This document shows, in pieces, positions 1 through 7,330 of a stretch of DNA of 43,041 bases. The DNA comes from Caldilinea sp. CFX5 (GTDB lineage: Bacteria; Chloroflexota; Anaerolineae; Caldilineales; Caldilineaceae). A program made the position numbers and the translations under genes. The DNA lies in the NCBI GenBank assembly GCA_021405325.1, contig QWII01000088.1, forward strand, positions 1 through 43,041, in the 5' to 3' direction. Each line of letters starts with the position of its first letter. The first letter of the stretch is position 1. Under the pieces are notes generated by a model. It was not told where the DNA came from. It searched no databases and saw only the letters and a program-made list of their open reading frames with translations.

Positions 1-107
1 TGAAGATATGGAAAACATTAAAGAAAATTAGCTAGGTCATTATAGTAAAGTCAGCAGAAAAAGCCAGCATAAAGGAGTAAAAGAGGTTGTAAGGAAAGTT
101 GCCGTCC

Positions 108-1049
108 CTACCCCTTCACCGCCCCCTCAATCATCGCCTGAAAGAAGATCCGGCGGGTAAACAAAAAGAGCACCACCACCGGTAGAGCGATCACAATACA
201 GGCTGCGGCCACTACTTGGAAGTTGATAATATTTTGGCTTAGAAAATCATACAGCCCAAAGATCGCCGGTTTCAGGTCATTCTTGGCGAGCAGCAGGTAG
301 CCGGCCAGGAACTCATTCCAGACGCTGACAAAGGTGAGCAGAAAGATCGACAGCAACCCCGGCAGCGCCAGCGGCATCAGGATTAGCCGGAGCGCTTGCA
401 ACGCCGTACAGCCGTCGATAAAGGCGGCTTCCTCCAGGTCACGCGGGATGGCGTCGAAAAAACCTTTGGCGATCCAAACACTCAGCGGCAGGTAGAAGCC
501 GATGTAGACCAGCACAATAAAGATCCGGTCATTGTAGAAGGGTAGCCCTGCCTTGCGCAGATCGACCCCCATCTCATAGAGCGCCAGCAGGTTGGTCAGC
601 AACGGAATGCCGGTAATGGCGAGAATACTCACCATCAACAAGTCGCGACCAGGGAAGCGATAGCGCGACACGGCATAGCCCGCCATCCCTGAAAAGATGA
701 CCACCAGCAGCGAGGAGAGGGTGGCATAGAGCAGTGTGTTGGGAATATAGATGCGCAACAGGTTGCCGGTCAACTGCACATAAAAGGGCCAGTTTGGGCT
801 GGGCTTGGGGGCCAGCACCCGTTCGTACCCCTCCACCGCCCAGCGGCAGGCCGTGACGGCAAAGCGGCTTGTCGGCGTGTCACAAGGCAAGAGGACGGGC
901 GGCTTGCGCAAGACATCCTGCTCTTCTTTGAAAGAGACTAATACCGTCGTGAAGATCGGCAGCAGAACCACCAGACAGATGAGCGTCAGTGCGCCGTGAA
1001 TGGCCCAGCGCTCCCAGTGGTGACGGGCGTGTGTATTTCTCGGCGCCAT
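108..1049 (-). CDS. Carbohydrate ABC transporter permease, MalG type
   Basis: Inner-membrane permease of a sugar ABC importer (CUT1 family), 313 aa, usual length for MalG/UgpE-like proteins. About six hydrophobic segments are visible, the first near residues 14-38. The cytoplasmic EAA loop that docks the ATPase reads EAAFIDGCTALQALRLILMP near residue 208. It is the last gene of a minus-strand set: binding protein, MalF-type permease, this gene. Its ATG lies one base beyond the TAA of the upstream permease, so the two are almost certainly co-translated. No ATP-binding subunit is encoded nearby; importers of this class often share an MsmK/UgpC-like ATPase encoded elsewhere (family knowledge). 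The substrate cannot be read from the sequence. The first 107 bases of the window, downstream of its stop, show nothing recognisable. Confidence 0.93.
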   Translation of the reverse strand: MAPRNTHARHHWERWAIHGALTLICLVVLLPIFTTVLVSFKEEQDVLRKPPVLLPCDTPTSRFAVTACRWAVEGYERVLAPKPSPNWPFYVQLTGNLLRIYIPNTLLYATLSSLLVVIFSGMAGYAVSRYRFPGRDLLMVSILAITGIPLLTNLLALYEMGVDLRKAGLPFYNDRIFIVLVYIGFYLPLSVWIAKGFFDAIPRDLEEAAFIDGCTALQALRLILMPLALPGLLSIFLLTFVSVWNEFLAGYLLLAKNDLKPAIFGLYDFLSQNIINFQVVAAACIVIALPVVVLFLFTRRIFFQAMIEGAVKG

Positions 1050-1050
1050 C

Positions 1051-2019
1051 TTAGGCCACCCTTTCCTCGACGCGCGAGAAGCGCAATGTCCCCACGATCA
1101 ACAACCAGTTCACCAGCGCGATCAACATCGCCACTGCCGCTGCCCGTCCAAATTGCCGTTCGCCCCAGCCAATCGAGTAGAGCAGATAGCTCAACACCTC
1201 GGTCGAAGTGCCGGGGCCGCCGCCGGTGAGGGTAAAGACCATGCCCACGCCGTTCATCCCGCTCAGGGTCAGGTTAAAGAGCGCCACGATCAAGGTCGGC
1301 AGAATCAGCGGCAGGATGATAAAGCGCAACACCTGCCGGCGGTTGGCGCCGTCAATGCGGCTGCTCTCGACAATCTCGTGTGGGATCGTCTGCATGGCGG
1401 CCAGCAGCAGAATCGTAATAAAGGGCAAGGCGCGCCAGCAGGAGGCTAAAATCAAGTAGATCATCGCCGGCGCCGGCGGAAAGGGGAAATCGCCAAACCA
1501 CGACTGGGGCGGCACAGCGGTCAGAATCGATAGCCCATTCGGTGGAAAGAGGGTCGGGTTTTGCGTAATGCCGGAGAGCAGTCCATAATCAGGCACGACT
1601 AGTAGGCGCCAAACAATGCCGGCGATAATATCGGCGATCACCCAGGGAATGTAGAGCAGGGTAATGTAGAGACCGGAGAGACGCAATTTGCGGTTGAGCA
1701 ACAGCGCAATGCCTAGCCCCGCCGCCAGCGTCAACACCACATAGCCGACCAGAAAGACAATCGTATGGCCGATGCTCTCCCTAAAGAGGCTCATATTCCA
1801 GAGGCGGGCGTAATTCTTGGTTGCCACATATTCCCAGCCGCTCGGCTGCCGTTCATGAAAACTTAACCAGATGGTGTAGAGACCGGGATAGACTTGAATC
1901 ACCAATAAGGTCAAAATGGTGGGCAAGAGTAACCAGAAGGGCAACCAATGCCGGAAAAGCCGGCCGCGTCGCCGGGCTTTCCCCTGACGCGCCGAGGGCA
2001 GTGGCACTGCAGATTCCAT
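1051..2019 (-). CDS. Carbohydrate ABC transporter permease, MalF/UgpA type
   Basis: Partner permease of the same importer, 322 aa from the chosen start. A basic N-terminus (KARRRGRLFRHW) precedes the first membrane segment, and about six segments follow. The EAA-like loop reads ESSRIDGANRRQVLRFIILP and is the ATPase contact site. The frame is open 23 codons further upstream, but that part runs into the intergenic hairpin. The ATG at 2019 has AAAGG eight bases before it, so I chose it. It sits between the binding-protein gene and the second permease, the usual order for CUT1 operons. MalF-type and MalG-type permeases form the heterodimeric channel. Confidence 0.92.
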   Translation of the reverse strand: MESAVPLPSARQGKARRRGRLFRHWLPFWLLLPTILTLLVIQVYPGLYTIWLSFHERQPSGWEYVATKNYARLWNMSLFRESIGHTIVFLVGYVVLTLAAGLGIALLLNRKLRLSGLYITLLYIPWVIADIIAGIVWRLLVVPDYGLLSGITQNPTLFPPNGLSILTAVPPQSWFGDFPFPPAPAMIYLILASCWRALPFITILLLAAMQTIPHEIVESSRIDGANRRQVLRFIILPLILPTLIVALFNLTLSGMNGVGMVFTLTGGGPGTSTEVLSYLLYSIGWGERQFGRAAAVAMLIALVNWLLIVGTLRFSRVEERVA

Positions 2020-2057
2020 GAAAAATACCTTTTGTAAAGAGATGGTTTGCAACAAAA

Positions 2058-2098
2058 TACGTGTTTTGTGGGGCGCAGCACGCCCCACAAAACACGTA
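2058..2098. repeat. 18-bp perfect hairpin between binding protein and permease genes
   Basis: Arms 2058-2075 and 2081-2098 are perfectly complementary (left arm begins TACGTGTTTTGTGGGGC) around a 5-base loop. It lies 18 bases after the binding-protein stop and 38 bases before the permease ATG, on the same transcript. No T-tract follows on the minus strand, so it looks less like an intrinsic terminator than an mRNA-protecting stem. Such stems commonly let the binding protein be made in excess over the permeases, as with the MalE-MalF intergenic palindromes in enterics (established precedent; the role here is inferred). Confidence 0.85.
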
Positions 2099-2116
2099 CT
2101 AGGAGACTTAATTCAA

Positions 2117-3502
2117 TCAGCCACCCGCATTATATTCGTCTTCGACCGCCTGCAACGTAGCGGCAATGTCGGCGGTGGGGTCTTCTTTGATCAGCTTGTA
2201 GATCGCGTTGGTGATCAACTGACGCGCTTCAGCGCGTCGATCGAGCGAACCGTACCACGGGTGGCAGGCGCTCTGGGCGTTGACCTCTGCCGCTTGTTCA
2301 TAGAAGGGGGTCTGGAAGGTCGCATCAGACTGGGTGCTCTTGAGGACAGGGAAACCACCACCTGGTCCCAGAACCCATGCCGGGTTTTGCTCCGGACTCA
2401 TGATCCAGTTAATGTAATCATGCGCCGCTTCCACATTCTTAGCGCCGGTGGGAATGCCAAAGGCGGAGGCATCAATGCTACAGCCCGGCTTGTGACCTTC
2501 GGCGGCCAGGAAGGGGGCCAGATAGACATCACCGGCGGCGATGGCGTCCAGCATATCCTCTTCGTTCTTCTTTTCGTACTTGGTGCCATTGGGCGCAGTC
2601 AGCGGGTTGACATAGCGATAGCCGAAGATCCCGGTGGGGAAGGAGCCGGCCGAGGCATCCTTAAAGGCTTCCTCTTCCTGGAATTGGCCGGCAAAGGCGA
2701 TCTCCGGCGCGTAGCCCTTGGCCACAATGTCGCGCATAAAGGCGACTGCCGCCACATTTTCCGGCGTGTTTAGGGTCATCTTGCCCTGGCCATCGTCAAA
2801 TTTGCCGCCAAAGGAGCTGATCGCCGTCCACATAAAGCGGCCGAGCGCTTCCCCATCAAAATCGGTCGAGCCGAAGAAGGTGATGGCATAGAGACCCTGA
2901 CCCTTGAGCGCCTCGGCCTGGGACATAAATTCTTCCGGCGTCTTGGGGTAGCCATTCGGGAAGCGATCTTTCCAGACAAAGACCACCTGCGTCAACTGCG
3001 CCACGGGAATACAATACAATTTGCCGTCCGGCCCCTTACAGGCATCCACGGCATTCGGGTCGAGGTCGGCGAACCAGGATTGCGCCTGCGCCCACTCGGT
3101 CAGATCTTGCAAGGTGCCATTCTGGTAATAGGTGACAATGTCGCCGCTGCCCACATGCATGAGGTCCGGCACTTCGCCGTCGGCTTGCACCGCCGTGATC
3201 AGCTCCGTCACCATCTTGTCAAAGGCTTTGGGCTGATTGACCCAATTCCACTTACCGGCAAAGGCTTCGTTGAACTGCGGAATCGTCTTGCGCAAATACT
3301 CGTTGCCCACCCGTTCGTCACTCTTCGGGTCTTCATTGTTCTGGTCATATTGATACCAGGTGACAAAATCTTTTACTTCTGTTGTCGCCGCCCCATCCGC
3401 CGCCGTCGGGGCCGCTGCCGCCCCCCCCTGGGGCGCCGGGCAGGCTGCTAACACCAAACAACTGACAACCAAAATGACTAGCAGAGACCAATAACGCCGC
3501 AT
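2117..3502 (-). CDS. Extracellular sugar-binding lipoprotein (family 1 solute-binding protein)
   Basis: 461 aa. The N-terminus is a lipoprotein signal: RR, a hydrophobic stretch, then LAAC with the lipidated Cys at about residue 20. A Gly/Ala/Thr-rich linker follows, then a typical family 1 fold with sequences such as TPEEFMSQAEALKGQGLYA and the Trp-rich C-terminal half (INWIMSPEQNPAWVLGPGGG). It should capture an oligosaccharide or other polyol outside the membrane and deliver it to the two permeases downstream. The ATG has AGGAG ten bases upstream. Acidic and aromatic residues are frequent, as in sugar-binding members, but the ligand is not identifiable. Confidence 0.93.
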   Translation of the reverse strand: MRRYWSLLVILVVSCLVLAACPAPQGGAAAAPTAADGAATTEVKDFVTWYQYDQNNEDPKSDERVGNEYLRKTIPQFNEAFAGKWNWVNQPKAFDKMVTELITAVQADGEVPDLMHVGSGDIVTYYQNGTLQDLTEWAQAQSWFADLDPNAVDACKGPDGKLYCIPVAQLTQVVFVWKDRFPNGYPKTPEEFMSQAEALKGQGLYAITFFGSTDFDGEALGRFMWTAISSFGGKFDDGQGKMTLNTPENVAAVAFMRDIVAKGYAPEIAFAGQFQEEEAFKDASAGSFPTGIFGYRYVNPLTAPNGTKYEKKNEEDMLDAIAAGDVYLAPFLAAEGHKPGCSIDASAFGIPTGAKNVEAAHDYINWIMSPEQNPAWVLGPGGGFPVLKSTQSDATFQTPFYEQAAEVNAQSACHPWYGSLDRRAEARQLITNAIYKLIKEDPTADIAATLQAVEDEYNAGG

Positions 3503-3546
3503 AGCCTAACGCTCCTTGCTTCTATGTGATCTTGTGAATTTGGAAA

Positions 3547-3564
3547 CTGCACAACCCTGTGCAG
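3547..3564. promoter_or_regulatory. Short perfect inverted repeat upstream of the sugar-importer operon
   Basis: CTGCACA-ACCC-TGTGCAG, 7-bp arms with a 4-base centre, 45 bases upstream of the binding-protein ATG. Size and symmetry suit an operator for a dimeric regulator (LacI/GntR-like) or a small 5' leader hairpin. No regulator gene is adjacent. No convincing minus-strand promoter hexamers were found, so the role is inference only. Confidence 0.4.
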
Positions 3565-3651
3565 GAAAGATATACCAACGAGCGCCAGAAAGGTACACTT
3601 TATAGAGGAATAATAGGTTACTTTCTGTGCTGCTCGTGAATACAAAAAGGA

Positions 3652-3733
3652 GGACAGTTGGCCTTCGGGCGAAGGTTTGTCAAGCGGGCGTTTCGGTCTG
3701 GGGCGCCGAACTCATCCCCCTTGTCAACTGTCC
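3652..3733. repeat. Distant inverted repeat flanking a structured spacer, overlapping the CHAT-operon promoter
   Basis: GGACAGTTG at 3652-3660 is mirrored by CAACTGTCC at 3725-3733, with a 64-base interior that contains a smaller stem (CCTTC GGGC GAAGG). The right arm overlaps the -35 hexamer and spacer of the promoter at 3721-3749, so a protein bound to both arms could loop the DNA and block it. The whole divergent gap 3503-3918 holds only this, the small palindrome at 3547 and the promoter. Confidence 0.4.
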
Positions 3734-3749
3734 ATCTGTATGATATATT
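3721..3749 (+). promoter_or_regulatory. Sigma-70-type promoter for the CHAT operon
   Basis: TTGTCA (3721-3726), a 17-base spacer, and TATATT (3744-3749): each hexamer matches consensus at five of six positions and the spacing is optimal. Predicted transcription start is near 3756, giving a leader of about 160 bases before the ATG at 3919. It is the clearest promoter seen in the window. Confidence 0.6.
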
Positions 3750-3918
3750 ACCGTGGGCCAATCTTCTGTAATCTATCCCGCGAAGTCAAGCGCCGATGCG
3801 CGGTTCAGCTGATAGAAAGGCGCGCTTGCCACTAAATTCCCTATTGCAATCGTGTTCAAAAACGATTATGATAGAGCAACCGCATGTGGCTTACTTTCAT
3901 TTCAGGAGCCATAGCCCT

Positions 3919-5652
3919 ATGCCAATCAATCGCTACGAAAATTTTGATATACTGATCGAGCCGGCCACCGGTGGGTATCGGGCGCGGGTTCTGACATCAC
4001 CCGTGGGGCAGGCCACCGCTTTGCTTACCTTGCCCTTTGACCCACAGATCACTGCCAACCCGTTGCACTGGGTTGGCGGCGCCGTTCGTAACCTTGAGCT
4101 TGTGCCGGCAGACAATGAAGAGACCCAGACGCCGCTCGACCCTAAACGCTTTGGTGGCCAGCTCTTTAGCGCCCTCTTTGCCGGCGACCTGGGCGTCTCT
4201 TTGCGGCGGAGTCTGGATCTGGTGCGCCAACAAGAGGCCGGGTTACGGATTCGCCTCCGCTTGGATGATGCGCCGGCGTTAGCCACGCTGCCCTGGGAAT
4301 ATCTCTTTGATGCAACAACCAACCGGTTTCTCATCCTCTCGCGTGAGACGCCCATTGTGCGTTACCTGGCTTTGCCCCAAGGGGAAGAACCGTTGCAGAC
4401 CCCGCTGCCACTGCGCCTGCTGGTGATGATGGCCGACGCCAAGGATGGGGGACCACGCTTAAATGTGGCGGCTGAACAGGCGCGGCTGGCGACGGCGTTG
4501 GCGGACTTAGTGCGACGGGGTAACCTTGAAATTACCTGGTTGGAACAGGCAACCTTACGCGAGTTGCAACGCACGCTGCGCCGTGATCGCTATCACCTCT
4601 TTCACTTTATCGGTCATGGCTGGTTCGACGCCGCCACCCGGAGCAATGGCCTGCTCTTAGAAAATGACCAGGGCGGCGGGGAACAGGTGGACACAACGCG
4701 CCTGGGCGTGCTCCTCCACAATCATCCCACCCTGCGGCTCGCCTTTCTCAACGCCTGTGAAGGGGCGCGGCTGGTTGAGGGACAGGCCTTTAATGGCGTT
4801 GCGCAACACCTTGTGCAACAGGGGCTGCCGGCAGTCATCGCCATGCAATTTCCAGTGAGTGATGCAGCAGCGATTACGCTGGCCCATGAGTTTTACGGCG
4901 CACTGGCCGATCACTACCCGGTCGATGCGGCGCTGACCGAAGCGCGCGTCGCCTTGTTTGGGCAACAGAGCGTGATGGAATGGGGGGCGCCGGTGCTCTT
5001 TATGCGGACGCCGGACGGCAATTTATGGCAACCTGCAGGGGAGGCTTCGATGAGTAAACAAGAACAAACGCCACGCCAAATCGACACCGATGGCGGGGCT
5101 TATATCGCTGGCAATGTGCGCACCGGCGGTGACTTTATTGGGCGCGACAAAGTGGTCCACGGCGATGAAGTCAAGGGGGACAAGGTGTTGGGCGATAAAG
5201 TGCTGGGCGATAAAGTACAAGGCCACAAAGCCGGCGGCGATGTCATCGTTGCCACTGTCGGCGCCGGGGCCAAGAATGTGGCCATCGGCAAGCACATTCA
5301 GCAGACCATCAACGAACTGGGTGCGCCGACGCCCGATGATCGCCGGACGATTGAACAGCACTTTGAACGACTCGCTACGCTGCTCAACAATACCGCTTTG
5401 GATCCGCGCACAGCCGGTCGGGCAGAATCAAATTTAGAAACCCTCCAAGAAGAGCTGACCAAGACAGCAGCAGACGAGACGCCGAGCGCTAGCACCATCA
5501 CTCGCATCGGCGACTGGCTGCTCGACAATGTGCCCCAACTGGCCCAGGCGGTGACGGAACTCTTTGGTCTGCCCGCCGTGGCCAAGGTGCTGGGCAAGGC
5601 GGGTGAGGTGGCCTTACAATGGTGGAAGAAGCGCTTTGGTTCATCGGTGTAG
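3919..5652 (+). CDS. CHAT-domain protease-like effector with C-terminal GDK-repeat and GAKNVAIGK motif
   Basis: 577 aa. I chose ATG 3919 because AGGAG lies ten bases upstream; the frame is open 41 codons further but without homology-like sequence. Residues about 1-170 form an N-terminal region common in Chloroflexota/cyanobacterial CHAT proteins (PWEYLFD, RFLILSRETPIVRYL). Residues about 180-365 are a CHAT caspase-like peptidase domain with the catalytic pair in place: His233 in FIGHGW and Cys280 in LNACEGA. From residue 378 a different kind of sequence begins: Gly-Asp repeats (GGDFIGRDKVVHGDE, GDKVLGDKVLGDKV), then VGAGAKNVAIGKHIQQ at 447-462, then a helical tail. The Gly-Asp/GxNVxIG block resembles the short adaptor or amyloid-like motifs that link NLR-type sensors to effectors (family knowledge, not tested). 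The next gene carries a matching motif. Likely a proteolytic effector of a conflict or cell-suicide pathway (inference). Confidence 0.88.
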   Translation: MPINRYENFDILIEPATGGYRARVLTSPVGQATALLTLPFDPQITANPLHWVGGAVRNLELVPADNEETQTPLDPKRFGGQLFSALFAGDLGVSLRRSLDLVRQQEAGLRIRLRLDDAPALATLPWEYLFDATTNRFLILSRETPIVRYLALPQGEEPLQTPLPLRLLVMMADAKDGGPRLNVAAEQARLATALADLVRRGNLEITWLEQATLRELQRTLRRDRYHLFHFIGHGWFDAATRSNGLLLENDQGGGEQVDTTRLGVLLHNHPTLRLAFLNACEGARLVEGQAFNGVAQHLVQQGLPAVIAMQFPVSDAAAITLAHEFYGALADHYPVDAALTEARVALFGQQSVMEWGAPVLFMRTPDGNLWQPAGEASMSKQEQTPRQIDTDGGAYIAGNVRTGGDFIGRDKVVHGDEVKGDKVLGDKVLGDKVQGHKAGGDVIVATVGAGAKNVAIGKHIQQTINELGAPTPDDRRTIEQHFERLATLLNNTALDPRTAGRAESNLETLQEELTKTAADETPSASTITRIGDWLLDNVPQLAQAVTELFGLPAVAKVLGKAGEVALQWWKKRFGSSV

Positions 5653-5662
5653 ACGATGTAAT

Positions 5663-7330
5663 ATGACAGAAAATTCCCGGCCGCCAGACCCTAAAAACGA
5701 ACTACCTTGGCTCCAACGCCAGTGGCAGCGTGTGCGCGATCTGTGGGCGCGCGACATTATCATTGGCCAGGTCGAAAAGGGCGCAACCAATGTTATCATC
5801 GGCAAGAATATCTTTCAGGTCAATGTTGCCGGGCGTAACATAACTCCCTATCTTCTCGTCATCATGATCGCCGCGCTGATCGGGGTTGGCTATCTCGTCT
5901 ACCCACAGGTCGATCATCTGTGGAATCCGTGGCCCATGACCGGTGATTTTGATGTCGCCGTCGCCGATTTTGGGCTGTTGGATGCGCAAGGCCGGATGCA
6001 TCACTCTGAATTTGGCGAGACCCTGAGCGCCTCGGTCTTTCACCAGTTGCAGGAGGCGTATCGCACGGTCAAACAAGAGGGCGGTTTTGATCTCAACGTC
6101 CTCATCTGGCATGACAGCCTGGGGCGCGCCGACCACAAAAATGTGCCGCTTGGCTACATCAAGGGCGCCACACCCGCCGCCAGAGCCGCCGCCGCCAAGG
6201 CACTGGCGCGTCGCATCAAAGCGGATATGATCATCTATGGCTACGTCACGGAGGAGACTGATCCGGAGAGCCTGGTGTTGGAGTTTTATTACGAGACGCA
6301 AGTACAGGCCGGCGAACCGGATGCGCTCTGGGGTAGTTACGAATTAGGCGCGCCCTTGACCGGCGAGACTTCCTATGCCGCCAATCCCGAAGTTGCCAAG
6401 CGCACATTGGTTGGGCGCCTCGCGCCCCGGATGCGTGCGCTGTTCCGCATTACCCAAGGCTTGGCCGAACTGCTGGCGAATCAGCCTGAACGCGCCGTGG
6501 CGATCTTACAGGCAACGGCCGAGGATCTGCAAGATGATTGGCCGGCCACCGACGGCAAGGAGATCCTCTATTACTTTCTGGGCAGCGCCGCCGCCGTTGC
6601 CCGCGACTATCCGACGGCCATCGGCGCCCTGGATGAGGCGCTGCGGCTGAAGGCAGATTATGTGCCGGCGCTTATCGCCCTGGGTGGGGTCTATTTTGAT
6701 CGGGCGCAACTCTTTCAATACCGCTCTTATGAACCGCCGCCGGAGCAGGCAAGTTGTGTCTCACGCAAAAATGTGGAAGCTTCGGATCCGACCCAAGAGT
6801 CCGCCATGGCCGGGACACAACAGGCGATTGCGCTTCTGGAGCGGGCCGTGACGCTGGCGCCAACCTCGTTCTGGCCGCCGCTCGCCGACCGCGCCCGGTT
6901 AAATCTAGGGTTCGCTTACCGCCAACTGGGCCTCTGGCATTTCAACCAGGGCAACTTGACGTCTGCCGAAGCGGACCTGACCCAAGCTGATGAGATCCTT
7001 CAGGCCGCGCTAACCGGCTTCCCACCGGAGGAACAGCCTGTGTATTATGCTTGGACGCAGGTTGGCCTGGGTACAGTAGACCGGCTACGTGCGCATCTCG
7101 CGCTACAACAGGCACAGAATGAGACGGCGCCGGATCAACAAAAAGTACGGCGCACCAGCGCCGTTCGTTGGTTAGAAACAGCCATTGCGCATTATCAACA
7201 GTGCATCGACTTGAAGGAACAGGTGGCCGGCAACCCGGTTTTTCAAAAACGGGTGCTTACCTGTAGTTGTATTCCCTTTCAGGAAGAGGCGCAACAGGTG
7301 TTATCCACCACACTGGAGGCGACCAAATGA
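5663..7330 (+). CDS. Single-pass membrane protein: cytosolic GATNVIIGK motif, TolB-N/FlgO-like domain and TPR repeats
   Basis: 555 aa, starting 11 bases after the CHAT gene. Residues 1-62 are predicted cytosolic and include GATNVIIGKNIFQ (40-52), nearly the same motif as in the CHAT protein. Residues 63-81 are one membrane helix (LLVIMIAALIGVGYLVY). The rest is predicted outside. Residues about 95-235 resemble the small alpha/beta domain of TolB-N/FlgO-like proteins (DVAVADFGLL, ADMIIYGYV, EFYYETQ). After that come TPR-like helical pairs with the usual Ala/Gly/Leu/Tyr spacing (YPTAIGALDEALRLKADYVP; LTSAEADLTQADEILQAAL). The start is fixed by the motif and the ATG. The TGA overlaps the next ATG. 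Reasonable model: outside TPR/TolB region senses, inside motif recruits the CHAT effector. The function is inferred; the domain calls are by eye. Confidence 0.82.
   Translation: MTENSRPPDPKNELPWLQRQWQRVRDLWARDIIIGQVEKGATNVIIGKNIFQVNVAGRNITPYLLVIMIAALIGVGYLVYPQVDHLWNPWPMTGDFDVAVADFGLLDAQGRMHHSEFGETLSASVFHQLQEAYRTVKQEGGFDLNVLIWHDSLGRADHKNVPLGYIKGATPAARAAAAKALARRIKADMIIYGYVTEETDPESLVLEFYYETQVQAGEPDALWGSYELGAPLTGETSYAANPEVAKRTLVGRLAPRMRALFRITQGLAELLANQPERAVAILQATAEDLQDDWPATDGKEILYYFLGSAAAVARDYPTAIGALDEALRLKADYVPALIALGGVYFDRAQLFQYRSYEPPPEQASCVSRKNVEASDPTQESAMAGTQQAIALLERAVTLAPTSFWPPLADRARLNLGFAYRQLGLWHFNQGNLTSAEADLTQADEILQAALTGFPPEEQPVYYAWTQVGLGTVDRLRAHLALQQAQNETAPDQQKVRRTSAVRWLETAIAHYQQCIDLKEQVAGNPVFQKRVLTCSCIPFQEEAQQVLSTTLEATK

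Noticed and set aside
3503..3918. Riboswitch or T-box in the divergent gap
   Set aside because: Only simple stems are visible; none of the conserved boxes of known riboswitch classes could be made out by eye.
4657..4965. Minus-strand frame opposite the CHAT catalytic region
   Set aside because: It is a compositional shadow of the CHAT gene, with no start signal and no recognisable domain.
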